Assembly (NCBI RefSeq): GCF_020092905.1
Contig: NZ_JAGSGB010000001.1
Coordinates: 1,302,001 to 1,366,000 of the forward strand
Reading direction: 5' to 3'
Source of the DNA: Pacificimonas aurantium
GTDB lineage: Bacteria; Pseudomonadota; Alphaproteobacteria; Sphingomonadales; Sphingomonadaceae
DNA length: 64,000 bases
The notes below the pieces were generated by a model, which worked only from the letters and a program-made list of their open reading frames with translations, did no database searches and was not told the DNA's origin. Positions 26,924-35,551 of the stretch are shown in pieces; the stretch's first letter is position 1, and each line of letters begins with the position of its first letter. A program made the translations under genes and the position numbers.

Positions 26924-28123
26924 TCAGCGCGAATGGATATGGAGATGCCCGGTCAGCGTGCGGTTGACCGGGCATTTTTCCGCAATGGCGACGATTTTCT
27001 CGCGTTCCTCGTCGCTCAGGTCGCCGTCGACCTTGATCGTCTTCCAGATCGCCTGAATCTGCGCGTCCTTGTCGTTGAGGATATGCTCGCAGTCCTCTTC
27101 GTGGTGGCTGTCATGCGTCAGCTGAACCGACAGCGCGGTAACGTCATAGCCCTTCCGGTCGGCATACATCTTCATCGTCATCACCGTGCAGGTACCCAGC
27201 GCGGAGAGAAGCAGGTCGTAAGGGGTCGGCCCCAAATCCTCACCGCCCACCTTTTTCGGCTCGTCCGCCACGAAGGCATGCGATCCGGCATAGACCTGCG
27301 TGCCGAACTTCCCGTGGCCCATTTCGACGAGCACGCCTTCGTCCGGTGCTTCGATCGCCGCCTCGGGCAGGTAGCGTTCGGCCCACGCCGCGATCACCCC
27401 GGCGGCGTAGTGCGCATCGCGATCTTTCACCATCAGATGATCGGCATCGTCCAGGCTGACGAAGCTCTTCGGGTGAAACGCAGCCTCGTACAATTGCCGG
27501 GCATGGTCGACGCCGACCACCTCGTCGACGGGCGAATGCATGATGAGGAGGGGCATCTTCAGCGAGCCGACCGCCGACAGCACGTCGGCGCCGCGCACGC
27601 TCTGGATGAACTTGCGGCCGACGCGGAACGGCCGGCCGGCAATCTCGACCTCGCCTTCCCCGTCGCGCTCGATGGCTTCGAGGTCGCCGCGAAACTGCTC
27701 CAGCACATGCGGCACGTCGGAGGGCGCGCCGATGGTCGCCACGGCGTGCACGCGCGGGACATGATGAGCGGCGGCAAGCACGGCCGCGCCGCCCAGGCTA
27801 TGGCCGACCAGCAGTACCCCGTCGCCGAAGCGTCGTTCCAGATAGCCCGCCGCGCTGACGACATCCGCGACGTCGCTGGCGAACCCGCCATTCGCGAAAT
27901 CGCCGTCGGATCCGCCCAGGCCGGTAAAGTCGAACCGCAGGGTGGCGATCCCGATGCGGGCGAGCGCGCGGGTGATGCGCGTCGCCGCGCGGCTCTGCTT
28001 TGTACAGGTGAAGCAATGCGCGAACAGGGCGGCCCCGCGCACGCGCCCCGGCGGGAGTTCCAGCGCTCCGGCGAGTTTGACCCCGTCGGCATTTTCGAAC
28101 TCGATTCGTTCGGTCGCCATCAT
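26924..28123 (-). CDS. Alpha/beta hydrolase fused to an OsmC domain
   Basis: A 399-residue fusion. Residues 1-~255 are an alpha/beta hydrolase with nucleophile GHSLGG and a late Asp/His pair (SPVDEVVG, DDADHLM). Residues ~265-399 are an OsmC-like domain with both redox cysteines (LGTCTVMTMKMYADRKG and EKCPVNRTL). OsmC domains reduce organic peroxides; the hydrolase partner could release or clear oxidised esters. Start at the ATG after AAGGAAC (28123), although the frame is open to 28201. This domain pair is known from other bacteria. It is divergent from the DUF389 gene and converges with the SDR. Confidence 0.9.
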   Translation of the reverse strand: MMATERIEFENADGVKLAGALELPPGRVRGAALFAHCFTCTKQSRAATRITRALARIGIATLRFDFTGLGGSDGDFANGGFASDVADVVSAAGYLERRFGDGVLLVGHSLGGAAVLAAAHHVPRVHAVATIGAPSDVPHVLEQFRGDLEAIERDGEGEVEIAGRPFRVGRKFIQSVRGADVLSAVGSLKMPLLIMHSPVDEVVGVDHARQLYEAAFHPKSFVSLDDADHLMVKDRDAHYAAGVIAAWAERYLPEAAIEAPDEGVLVEMGHGKFGTQVYAGSHAFVADEPKKVGGEDLGPTPYDLLLSALGTCTVMTMKMYADRKGYDVTALSVQLTHDSHHEEDCEHILNDKDAQIQAIWKTIKVDGDLSDEEREKIVAIAEKCPVNRTLTGHLHIHSR

Positions 28124-28199
28124 ATGTTCCTTGCCGCCGCCTGCCCCAGCCGCTTTCGTAGCCCCTCGATGTGACCTTACCAAGGGCCGGAGCCGCTTC

Positions 28200-29462
28200 A
28201 TGCGCCAGATGATCCTCGCCGTACCGCCGCGCTATGCGGGGGAGGCCGTCGCCGCCGCCGACCGGCACGATGCCCGCCGCTTTGCGGAAGTCGACGCAGA
28301 GCGGGGCGGGGCGCCTATGAAGCTGATCGTCCTCAACGTGCCCAATGCGTGTATCGAGGGGCTGCTGGCCGACCTGGAGTCGATCAGGGACCTCCACGTC
28401 AATTTCGAACCTCAGGGCGTGATCGCGCTGCGGCCACCGGACGACGAGGCGGAGGACCAGGTCACCGATGTACAGCCGCTCAGTCCGATCGAGGTGTTTC
28501 TGGGCGGCCTGCAAAGCATCGGCTCATGGAAGGGGTTTCTCGGCTACGCCGCGGCGGGCGGGGTCATCGTCTGGGTCGGCCTCTACACGGAGGTGGTTTA
28601 TCTACTCGTCGCGGCCATGCTGATCGCGCCCTTTGCCGGGCCTGCAATGACGATGGCGCTGGGAACGGCGCGCGGCGATGTGCGCCTGCTGCGCCGCTCT
28701 CTGGCGCGATACGTGGCGGCGCTGGCGGTCAGCATCGCCGTCTGCTTCCTGCTCAGCCTGATCTTCCGCCAAGAGATCGCGACAGGTCTGATGGTCGATA
28801 CCAGCATGCGCTCGGCGGTTTCCTTCATCCTGCCCGTCGTGGCGGGCGCGGCGGGCGCACTCAACCTTGCCCAGTCGGAGCGCTCCAGCCTCGTCAGCGG
28901 CGCGGCCACCGGCATGCTTATCGCTGCGTCGCTGGCCCCGCCGACCGGTCTTGTCGGTATGGGACTAGCCATCGGCGAATGGGACATCGTGCGCTCGAGC
29001 GCCTGGGTGTTGGTCCTGCAGATTGCGGGCATCAACCTCGCCGGCTTTGCGGTCCTCAGGCTTTACGGTCTCAATTCCGACGGCGCCCGATTTGCGCGCG
29101 GCAAGCCCGTTGCCAGCTGGATTTCGCTGGGCGCGACGGGCCTTGTGTTCGCGGGTCTTCTTTATCTGCAATTTTCGGTCTCGCCGGAGCTTGAGCGTTC
29201 CTCGCTGGCGCAGCGCATTACCGCCGACGTGCGGCAGACGCTTGACGAGGAAAGCGGGGAGCTGATCCTGGTTCAGGCGAATGCCGACTTCACCCGCGCC
29301 GACATATCGGACCAGTCCACCGTGCTGATTACCGCCTATTTGCAGGGCAGCGCCACCGAAACGCAAAAGGAGGCGCTGGCGCGGGCCGTGCAGCGCAGGA
29401 TCGGCGACGAATATGACGTGACGCCGCTGGTCGACCTGACCGTTCTCACACCCTCCGGCTAG
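28200..29462 (+). CDS. DUF389 family membrane protein
   Basis: A 420-residue protein from the ATG at 28200. A soluble N-terminal ~110 residues (MRQMILAVPPRYAGEAVAAA) precedes about seven membrane segments with the DUF389 core LLVAAMLIAPFAGPAMTMALGTARGD and the later GAATGMLIAASLAPPTGLVGMG. A soluble C-terminal domain of ~100 residues follows. Function of the family is unknown. It shares a 76-base divergent region with the hydrolase-OsmC gene. Confidence 0.87.
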   Translation: MRQMILAVPPRYAGEAVAAADRHDARRFAEVDAERGGAPMKLIVLNVPNACIEGLLADLESIRDLHVNFEPQGVIALRPPDDEAEDQVTDVQPLSPIEVFLGGLQSIGSWKGFLGYAAAGGVIVWVGLYTEVVYLLVAAMLIAPFAGPAMTMALGTARGDVRLLRRSLARYVAALAVSIAVCFLLSLIFRQEIATGLMVDTSMRSAVSFILPVVAGAAGALNLAQSERSSLVSGAATGMLIAASLAPPTGLVGMGLAIGEWDIVRSSAWVLVLQIAGINLAGFAVLRLYGLNSDGARFARGKPVASWISLGATGLVFAGLLYLQFSVSPELERSSLAQRITADVRQTLDEESGELILVQANADFTRADISDQSTVLITAYLQGSATETQKEALARAVQRRIGDEYDVTPLVDLTVLTPSG

Positions 29463-29492
29463 TCGGCCAGGGGCGCTGGCGGGCCGGTCCGG

Positions 29493-30647
29493 TCAGGCGC
29501 CGATCTGGCGGTCCACTTCGTCGTGGAACCGCTTCACGCCCTGTTCCAGACCGCCGAGGACGATTGTGCCGACCTCTCCGGAATCGAGACCCTTCTGACC
29601 CAGGCGGCAGGCGCCGAAATCTTCCTTGCCGAACACCTGGCCGTCCAGCAGCGCCCAGCTGCGCGCCCAATGATCCTCCGCCTTGTCCGTCGCGGGCGGC
29701 TCAGGGATCAGCATGAAGTCCTCGACCAGCGTTTCGCGCACCGTTTGCGGCATGATCGTCATGACGTTCACATAGTCGGGCGAGCAGATGATCACGGACG
29801 CCGGCAGCATCTGGTAGGTGAAGGTGCCGAGGCGGCGCAGCACGTCCCAGTCCTCCAGGTCGAACTCCTCGCCCTCGGCCTTGCGCGTGACCAGCGAGCG
29901 CTGGTGCGGACCGATCTGGTCGCCCGCGCCTTCGCCGTCGCCGAAAAAGCGCGCGATCGAGTTCTGGTGAAGCCGCTGGACGTGATAGCTTTCCAGAAAG
30001 GCGTCCATGATCAGCTTCCAATTGCCTTCGACCTTGTGGGTGCGGCGGCGGTAGAGGTGCATGTCGGCAAAGCCCAGCGCCTCGAAATCCTGGCGCAAGG
30101 GGCCAGTGACCAAGCTGAAGTCATAGTCCTTTTGACGGTCGAGGCCGGCCCAGATCATGCCGCCGGCTTCGGCGCTCGGCATTTCGATGAGGGCGAGGTC
30201 GCAGCGGTCGACGCCCTCGAAGGCTTCCGGGCGCGGCAGGCCGGCAAGCGCCCCGTCCGGCGCATAGGTCCAGGCGTGATAGGGGCAAACGATACGCGGC
30301 GCCTTCACCACCTCCTCCGCATCCAGCAGGCGCGTACCGCGATGCCGGCAGATGTTCAGGAAAATGCGCAGCTTTCCGCCCTTGTCGCGGGTCAGCAGCA
30401 GCGGCACGCCATAGTCGTCATGGGTCGCTGCGCTGTTCGGCTCGGGCAGCAGCGCGGAGGGGGCGACCAGAACCGGCATGCTCTCGAACAGGGTTTCCCG
30501 TTCGCGGCAGAACCGGGCATCGTCGATGTAGATCGAGGCGTCCAGGGTAGCGGCCTTCGGCATGGCGAGGCTTTCGCCGCTCTTGATGCGGCGGGCGAGC
30601 GCGAGCTGGCCGTTTGTCGGCCGTCGCTTGGGCGCGGGCATGTCCAT
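29493..30647 (-). CDS. Rieske-type aromatic ring-hydroxylating oxygenase, alpha subunit
   Basis: A 384-residue protein from the ATG at 30647. The Rieske centre is CRHRGTRLLDAEEVVKAPR then CPYHAW (C-x-H ... C-x2-H), and the catalytic iron site has DAFLESYHVQRLH with a later acidic ligand. It hydroxylates or demethylates an unknown substrate. No beta subunit, ferredoxin or reductase gene adjoins it, so electron partners are elsewhere. It converges with the DUF389 gene and is divergent from ampG. An upstream ATG at 30674 is possible. Confidence 0.88.
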   Translation of the reverse strand: MDMPAPKRRPTNGQLALARRIKSGESLAMPKAATLDASIYIDDARFCRERETLFESMPVLVAPSALLPEPNSAATHDDYGVPLLLTRDKGGKLRIFLNICRHRGTRLLDAEEVVKAPRIVCPYHAWTYAPDGALAGLPRPEAFEGVDRCDLALIEMPSAEAGGMIWAGLDRQKDYDFSLVTGPLRQDFEALGFADMHLYRRRTHKVEGNWKLIMDAFLESYHVQRLHQNSIARFFGDGEGAGDQIGPHQRSLVTRKAEGEEFDLEDWDVLRRLGTFTYQMLPASVIICSPDYVNVMTIMPQTVRETLVEDFMLIPEPPATDKAEDHWARSWALLDGQVFGKEDFGACRLGQKGLDSGEVGTIVLGGLEQGVKRFHDEVDRQIGA

Positions 30648-30961
30648 GACCGCTTTATACCGGAACGGAACCATCACGGCGAGGGCACCTGCCCTATGCG
30701 AATGAAGGGGGGCGAATGCAGCCGATGTTGGGAATTTTCCGCGGGAGTGCACGCACCTCTTCGCGGCACTTGCAAAATAGGGCGATGTCGGGAACGGTCG
30801 CGGCCTATGTTCGCGTCCGTGCTTCGCCCACATTTTCCCCGGATCTCGCCCGATACCGCGCCCGCATTGAGGTGTGACCTACTGTGACCTTCACCATGGG
30901 TGGACGGAGCGATGCGCCGGGCTGTCCGTTGGCCTGCAACGCGCTTTAGATGGAGACGAAT
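30648..30961. other. Divergent intergenic region between Rieske oxygenase and ampG
   Basis: About 314 bases without a convincing gene. It contains two direct copies of TGTGACCT at 30873-30880 and 30883-30890, spaced exactly 10 bases apart, about 70-90 bases before ampG. A GGAAC at 30801-30805 has no matching CGTT at EcfG spacing. The rest shows no clear sigma-70 promoter to me. Confidence 0.5.
30873..30890. promoter_or_regulatory. Direct-repeat operator candidate
   Basis: TGTGACCT repeats twice with a period of 10 bases, one helical turn, between the divergent Rieske oxygenase and ampG genes. Such phased repeats often bind a regulator dimer on one DNA face. I cannot name the regulator. Confidence 0.35.
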
Positions 30962-32296
30962 TTGGCAAGCGAGGCACCAGCCCACCCGACCGGCATTCGT
31001 GCCTATCTGGAACCGGCGCCGCTGGCGGCGCTGGCCGTCGGCATTTCGTCCGGCGCGCCGTTCGCCATGATCGCCGCGACGCTGACGACCCGTCTGGCGC
31101 AGGACGGTATCGAGAAGTCGACCGTCACGCTCTTCGCGCTCGCCTTTCTCGCCTACAATCTGAAATGGGCCTGGGCGTGGATCATCGACAGCGTCCGCCT
31201 GCCCCTATTGGGCCGCCTGGGGCAGCGCGTCTCCTGGATGCTGGTGGCCGGCTGCCTCGTGGTAGCTGCCATCGTCAACCTCGGCATCGCGCAGCCTGCC
31301 GATGACATCGTCTACACCGCCTGGGCCGCGATCCTGGTCGCGGTTGCCGGGGCGACCTACGACATCGTGATCGACGGCTATCGCATCGAACTTCTGAAGC
31401 CGCGCCAGCTCGGGGTCGGTGCGGGGATGAGCCAATATGGCTGGCGGATCGGCGCTGCGGCGGCGGCAGGGACCGCGCTCGTCGTTGCCGACGAGGCGGG
31501 ATGGACCCTGGCCTATATCGTCTGCGCGCTGTTCGCGCTTCCCGCCATGATCGCCGCGCTCGTCATGGGGGAGCCGGCGCGCCACCGCGAACCGGCCGAG
31601 CGGAAGGGCGTGCGAGCGGCGGTCCAGTCGGTCCTCGGCCCCTTTGCCGAGTTTTTACGGCGTCAGGGCGCATTCCTCGTCCTCCTGTTCATCCTCGTTC
31701 ACAAGATCGGCGACACGCTGGCGAACCTCACCTTTCGCCTGCTCTTCGACGATCTCGGTTTCACCAATGACGAGATCGCCTTCTACGATGTCGGGGTCGG
31801 ATTCTGGGCGCTCCTTGTCGGTGTGTTCGTGGGCGGCTGGCTGTACGAGCGCCTCGGCATGAAATGGTCGGTGATGATCAGCCTTATCCTGATGGCGGTC
31901 AGCAATTTCAGCTTCGCGGCGCTGGCAGCCACCGGGCACAGCAATCTCGGCATGGCGGCCGCCATCGGTTTCGAGAATTTCGCGAGCGGGTTCGGCGGGG
32001 TCGCCGTCGTCGCCTATTTCTCGGCGCTCTGCGACCTGCGGTTTACCGCCTCGCAATATGCGCTCATTTCAGCGGCGGCGAGTATCGTCGGGCGCACCCT
32101 CACAGGCACGACGGCAGGATCGCTGATCGAAAGCATCGGCTATGTGAATTTCTACCTGCTGACGACGGCCGCAGCGGTTCCCGGCATCCTTCTCTACGGG
32201 ATCATGATGCGCACGGGCCTGGTCGACGCCGCCATCGGTACGGCCGGGACGGAGCCCCCCGCAGAGGAAGTCCCGGCCTACCGGGAGGCCGACTGA
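30962..32296 (+). CDS. ampG: AmpG-family muropeptide permease (MFS)
   Basis: A 444-residue major facilitator with ~12 membrane segments. The opening GISSGAPFAMIAATLTTRLAQDGIEKSTVTLFALAFLAYNLKWAWAWIIDS is typical of AmpG, which imports GlcNAc-anhydroMurNAc peptides for cell-wall recycling. I chose TTG at 30962 because GGAGA ends 5 bases before it; an ATG four codons earlier lacks a ribosome site. No amidase or ampR adjoins it; two putative secreted metallopeptidases follow in the same direction. Confidence 0.85.
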   Translation: MASEAPAHPTGIRAYLEPAPLAALAVGISSGAPFAMIAATLTTRLAQDGIEKSTVTLFALAFLAYNLKWAWAWIIDSVRLPLLGRLGQRVSWMLVAGCLVVAAIVNLGIAQPADDIVYTAWAAILVAVAGATYDIVIDGYRIELLKPRQLGVGAGMSQYGWRIGAAAAAGTALVVADEAGWTLAYIVCALFALPAMIAALVMGEPARHREPAERKGVRAAVQSVLGPFAEFLRRQGAFLVLLFILVHKIGDTLANLTFRLLFDDLGFTNDEIAFYDVGVGFWALLVGVFVGGWLYERLGMKWSVMISLILMAVSNFSFAALAATGHSNLGMAAAIGFENFASGFGGVAVVAYFSALCDLRFTASQYALISAAASIVGRTLTGTTAGSLIESIGYVNFYLLTTAAAVPGILLYGIMMRTGLVDAAIGTAGTEPPAEEVPAYREAD

Positions 32297-32368
32297 CAGG
32301 GGCGCCCGGGTTTCCTTCCTTACGGCCCGCGCTAAGCTCCTCTGGGGATGGGACGAATCGGGGGCGGT

Positions 32369-33901
32369 ATGATTCGGAAGACCGCGATACTGGCGGCGCT
32401 CTGCGCGTTTGCGGCGGCGAGCCCGGCAACTGCCGAATGGGTGAGAGCGGAAACCGACAATTTCCGCGTCTATAGCCGCGGTAACGACGAAATCCTTGCC
32501 GAGCGAGCCGCCGAACTCGAGCGGTTCGACGGGCTGCTACGGCGTTTTACGGGCGTGCCTCTCGACAAGCAGACGCCAAAGCTGGACGTCTGGCTGTTGA
32601 ACGGCGTGTCGGAGCTGCGCCGCGTTAGCGACATGAACGATGCCGCCGGCTTCTACAGGGCCAGGCCAAACGGAGTCTGCGCATTCGCGCTGCGCTCACG
32701 CCGCGATTACGGCGCACAAATCCTTTTCCACGAATATGCCCATCATTTCATGATGCAGCACTTTCCCGTGGCCTACCCGAAATGGTTCGTGGAGGGCTTC
32801 GCCGAATATTTCATGACGGCGGAGTTCGACGGTCCGGAAATCGAGGTTGGCCGCTACTCGAAAAGCCGGGCCTGGGTTCTGGGAACGACCGGGTGGATGG
32901 CACTTGAGGACGTGCTGCGCGGCAATCTGACCCGGAAAACAACCGGCGTCTTCTACGGCCAGAGCTGGCTGCTGACGCACAATATCTACAGCGACATTGA
33001 CCGGGCCCGCGCCTTTCCGCGCTATCTCGAGAGCGTCGCCGCCGGCGAGGACCCCGTCACGGCCTGGGAGCTCGTATTCGGCGAGAGTGTGGAAGAAGCG
33101 GACAAGCGCCTGCGGGAATATTTTGCGACCCGCCGCGTCAAATACCGGCGCATGACCTTCGACGATGAAGTGCTGCTGACGGATATTCCGACGACCGAAT
33201 ATCCCAACTCCTCCGACGACATGTTGCCCCGCTTCGCCATGCTCGACTGCTCGTCGGGCGATCCGGAGGAGCACCTCAGGGTCATCCGCGACAAGGCGGA
33301 CGACTATGATGATCGCTTTGCGACCGCAACGCATGCCTATGCCGAGGCTATCGCGGGCGACACTGATGTGGCCATCCCGGCGCTCCAGACGCTCACGCAG
33401 GCCGAACCGGACAATCCCGACCATTATTATTATCTCGGCCGAGCCTATTCGCGCCGGGCTCATGAGGACGGGCAGGATGTCGCCGAGTATCATCGTCTCG
33501 CGCGGATCGAATATGCCCGAGCTTACAAGCTACGGCCCGACCATGTGCCGACGCTGTATTATTACGCGCATGACGGCGAGCCCTATCGGGGGGAGAATGA
33601 GCGCAACATGTTGGCAGTGGCGCGGCAACTTCGTCCGCAGGTCCGCTCCGTAAATACGACGCTCGCCATCTCGCTCGCTCTCGCCGAGGACTGGGACAAT
33701 GCGGAACGGGTCCTCGCCCCGGTGGCTTTCGATCCCCATCTTTCCGAGGACAGCTGGGCGCGCAAGCTGATGCAGCGCGTAGAGGCGCGGGACGTCGCGG
33801 CGGTCGAGGCGTTTCTGGAGACCGGGCCGGCAGAACATGGGGCGGAGGAGGGTTCCGACGAAGAGGAGCCCGGCGCCCGCGCAGTCATGAAAACCCGATA
33901 A
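32369..33901 (+). CDS. Secreted HExxH metallopeptidase-like protein with TPR-like C-terminus (copy 1)
   Basis: A 510-residue protein with a signal peptide (cleavage near residue 22, SPATA|EW). The zinc motif HEYAH is at residues 121-125 and WFVEGFAEYF follows so that Glu142 is 17 residues after the second His, as in gluzincins (HExxH-x16-E). Residues ~330-480 look like tetratricopeptide helices (AEPDNPDHYYYLGRAYSRRA). The tail is acidic. It resembles peptidase-MA-like proteins but I cannot assign a named family. The next gene is a full-length paralogue. Confidence 0.75.
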   Translation: MIRKTAILAALCAFAAASPATAEWVRAETDNFRVYSRGNDEILAERAAELERFDGLLRRFTGVPLDKQTPKLDVWLLNGVSELRRVSDMNDAAGFYRARPNGVCAFALRSRRDYGAQILFHEYAHHFMMQHFPVAYPKWFVEGFAEYFMTAEFDGPEIEVGRYSKSRAWVLGTTGWMALEDVLRGNLTRKTTGVFYGQSWLLTHNIYSDIDRARAFPRYLESVAAGEDPVTAWELVFGESVEEADKRLREYFATRRVKYRRMTFDDEVLLTDIPTTEYPNSSDDMLPRFAMLDCSSGDPEEHLRVIRDKADDYDDRFATATHAYAEAIAGDTDVAIPALQTLTQAEPDNPDHYYYLGRAYSRRAHEDGQDVAEYHRLARIEYARAYKLRPDHVPTLYYYAHDGEPYRGENERNMLAVARQLRPQVRSVNTTLAISLALAEDWDNAERVLAPVAFDPHLSEDSWARKLMQRVEARDVAAVEAFLETGPAEHGAEEGSDEEEPGARAVMKTR

Positions 33902-34012
33902 CCTCGCCGGATACTGATCCCGGTCAGTGATCGAGATTGGCGCAAAGGCGGGTTTCCCCGTCGCCGGTACGCGTTAGACTGTCCGCGAAGGGGGCGTTGA
34001 CTGGGTAGTTTC

Positions 34013-35545
34013 ATGTTTCGTTCGATAGTCTCCGCTGCACTGCTCCTCATGACGACGAGTCCTGCGGCCGCCGAGTGGGTGATGGCGGAAAGCGAACAGT
34101 TTCGCGTCTACAGCCGCGGCAGCGAGCAACGTGTCTCCGAGCGCGCGCAGCAACTCGAACAGTTCGACCAGCTTCTGCGCATCTATACCGGCGTGCCGTC
34201 GGAGCGGTCGGTGCCAAAGCTCGACGTTTGGCTGCTGAACAATTCGGGAGAGATGCGCCGCACGTCGGGCATGGACAATGTCGCAGGCTTGTATGTCTCG
34301 TCGCCCGGCGGCGTCTGTGCCTTCGCCCAGCGCAAGGACAGCGGCTTTTACGGGGCGACCCTGCTTCACGAATATACCCATCACTTCATGAGCCAGCATT
34401 TTGCCGCTGCCTATCCGAAGTGGTTCGTCGAAGGTTTCGCCGAATATTTCATGACCGCAGAGTTCGATGGTCAGGAAGTCAGCATCGGGCGCTATACGAA
34501 GCCACGGGGCCGCAGTCTTCTCCATGAAACCTGGCTGCCTTCGGAGATGGTGCTCAGCGGGGTCTATCATCCCGTCCAGACGGGCATATTTTACGCCATG
34601 AGCTGGCTGCTGACCCACTATGTTTATGCCGACCCGGACCGTACGCAGACATTCCAGCTCTATTTGAATGCCGTCGCCGGCGGTAGCGATCCGGTGACAG
34701 CCTGGGAGGAGGCTTTCGGGCAGACGCCCGAGGAGCTGGACGTGGCGCTCGACCAATATATGGACCGCAACCGCATCAACTACCGGACTATCGAGTTCGA
34801 AGAGGGCACCTTTCGCCGGTCGTGGATCCGGATTACCGAATATCCGAACTCCTCGGACGACATGCTGCCGCGCTTCGCGCTTCTCGACTGTACGATTGGG
34901 GACAGCGAGGAGCATCTCGAGATCATTCGCGACGATGCGGAGGATCACGACGATCCCTATGCACAGACCACGCGGGCCTATGCAGAGGCCATCGCCGGCG
35001 AGACCTCCTTCGCCATTCCGGCGCTGACCGCCTTGGCGCGGGCAGAGCCCGACAATGCCGACCATCATTATTATCTGGGCCGCGCCTATTCCCGCCGCGC
35101 GCATGAGGAAGGCGCCGATATGGATGCCGACCACGAGCGGGCCCGGGTCGAATATGCGCGTGCCTACAAGATACGGCCCGATCATGTGCCGACGCTGTAT
35201 TTCTACGCCCATGACGGTGACGCCTACCGCGGCGAGAACGAGCGCAATATGATGCTGCTTGCCCGCGAGCTGCGACCGCAAATCTCGCAGGTCTCGACGA
35301 CGCTTGCGGTCTCCTACGCCATCGCCGGTGAGTGGGAGATGGCCGAGAAGGTGCTCGCGCCAGTGGCGAACAACCCGCATCTTTCCGACGACAGCTGGGC
35401 TCGCGAACTGATGCAGCGTATCCACGACCGGGACACCAGCCTGTCCGGCGAGGCTGTGGAGGGCCGCGAGGATGACCGCGAGGCCGGTGACGGCGGCGAT
35501 GGCGAAAATAGGGACGAGCGGGCCGAGGAAGCCACCGCCGGGTAG
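34013..35545 (+). CDS. Secreted HExxH metallopeptidase-like protein with TPR-like C-terminus (copy 2)
   Basis: Also 510 residues and alignable with the preceding gene almost from end to end: signal peptide (TTSPAAA|EW), HEYTH at residues 119-123 and Glu140 in WFVEGFAEYF with the same x16 spacing, the shared YPNSSDDMLPRF block, and the TPR-like segment AEPDNADHHYYLGRAYSRRA. The tail is strongly acidic (DDREAGDGGDGENRDER). 111 bases separate the copies. Zinc ligands are intact in both, so neither looks dead. It converges with folC. Confidence 0.75.
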   Translation: MFRSIVSAALLLMTTSPAAAEWVMAESEQFRVYSRGSEQRVSERAQQLEQFDQLLRIYTGVPSERSVPKLDVWLLNNSGEMRRTSGMDNVAGLYVSSPGGVCAFAQRKDSGFYGATLLHEYTHHFMSQHFAAAYPKWFVEGFAEYFMTAEFDGQEVSIGRYTKPRGRSLLHETWLPSEMVLSGVYHPVQTGIFYAMSWLLTHYVYADPDRTQTFQLYLNAVAGGSDPVTAWEEAFGQTPEELDVALDQYMDRNRINYRTIEFEEGTFRRSWIRITEYPNSSDDMLPRFALLDCTIGDSEEHLEIIRDDAEDHDDPYAQTTRAYAEAIAGETSFAIPALTALARAEPDNADHHYYLGRAYSRRAHEEGADMDADHERARVEYARAYKIRPDHVPTLYFYAHDGDAYRGENERNMMLLARELRPQISQVSTTLAVSYAIAGEWEMAEKVLAPVANNPHLSDDSWARELMQRIHDRDTSLSGEAVEGREDDREAGDGGDGENRDERAEEATAG

Positions 35546-35551
35546 GACAGC

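Noticed and set aside
33974-35425. 483-codon minus-strand open frame
   Set aside because: Mirror of metallopeptidase copy 2, and a similar mirror frame lies opposite copy 1, as expected from their homology rather than from real coding.
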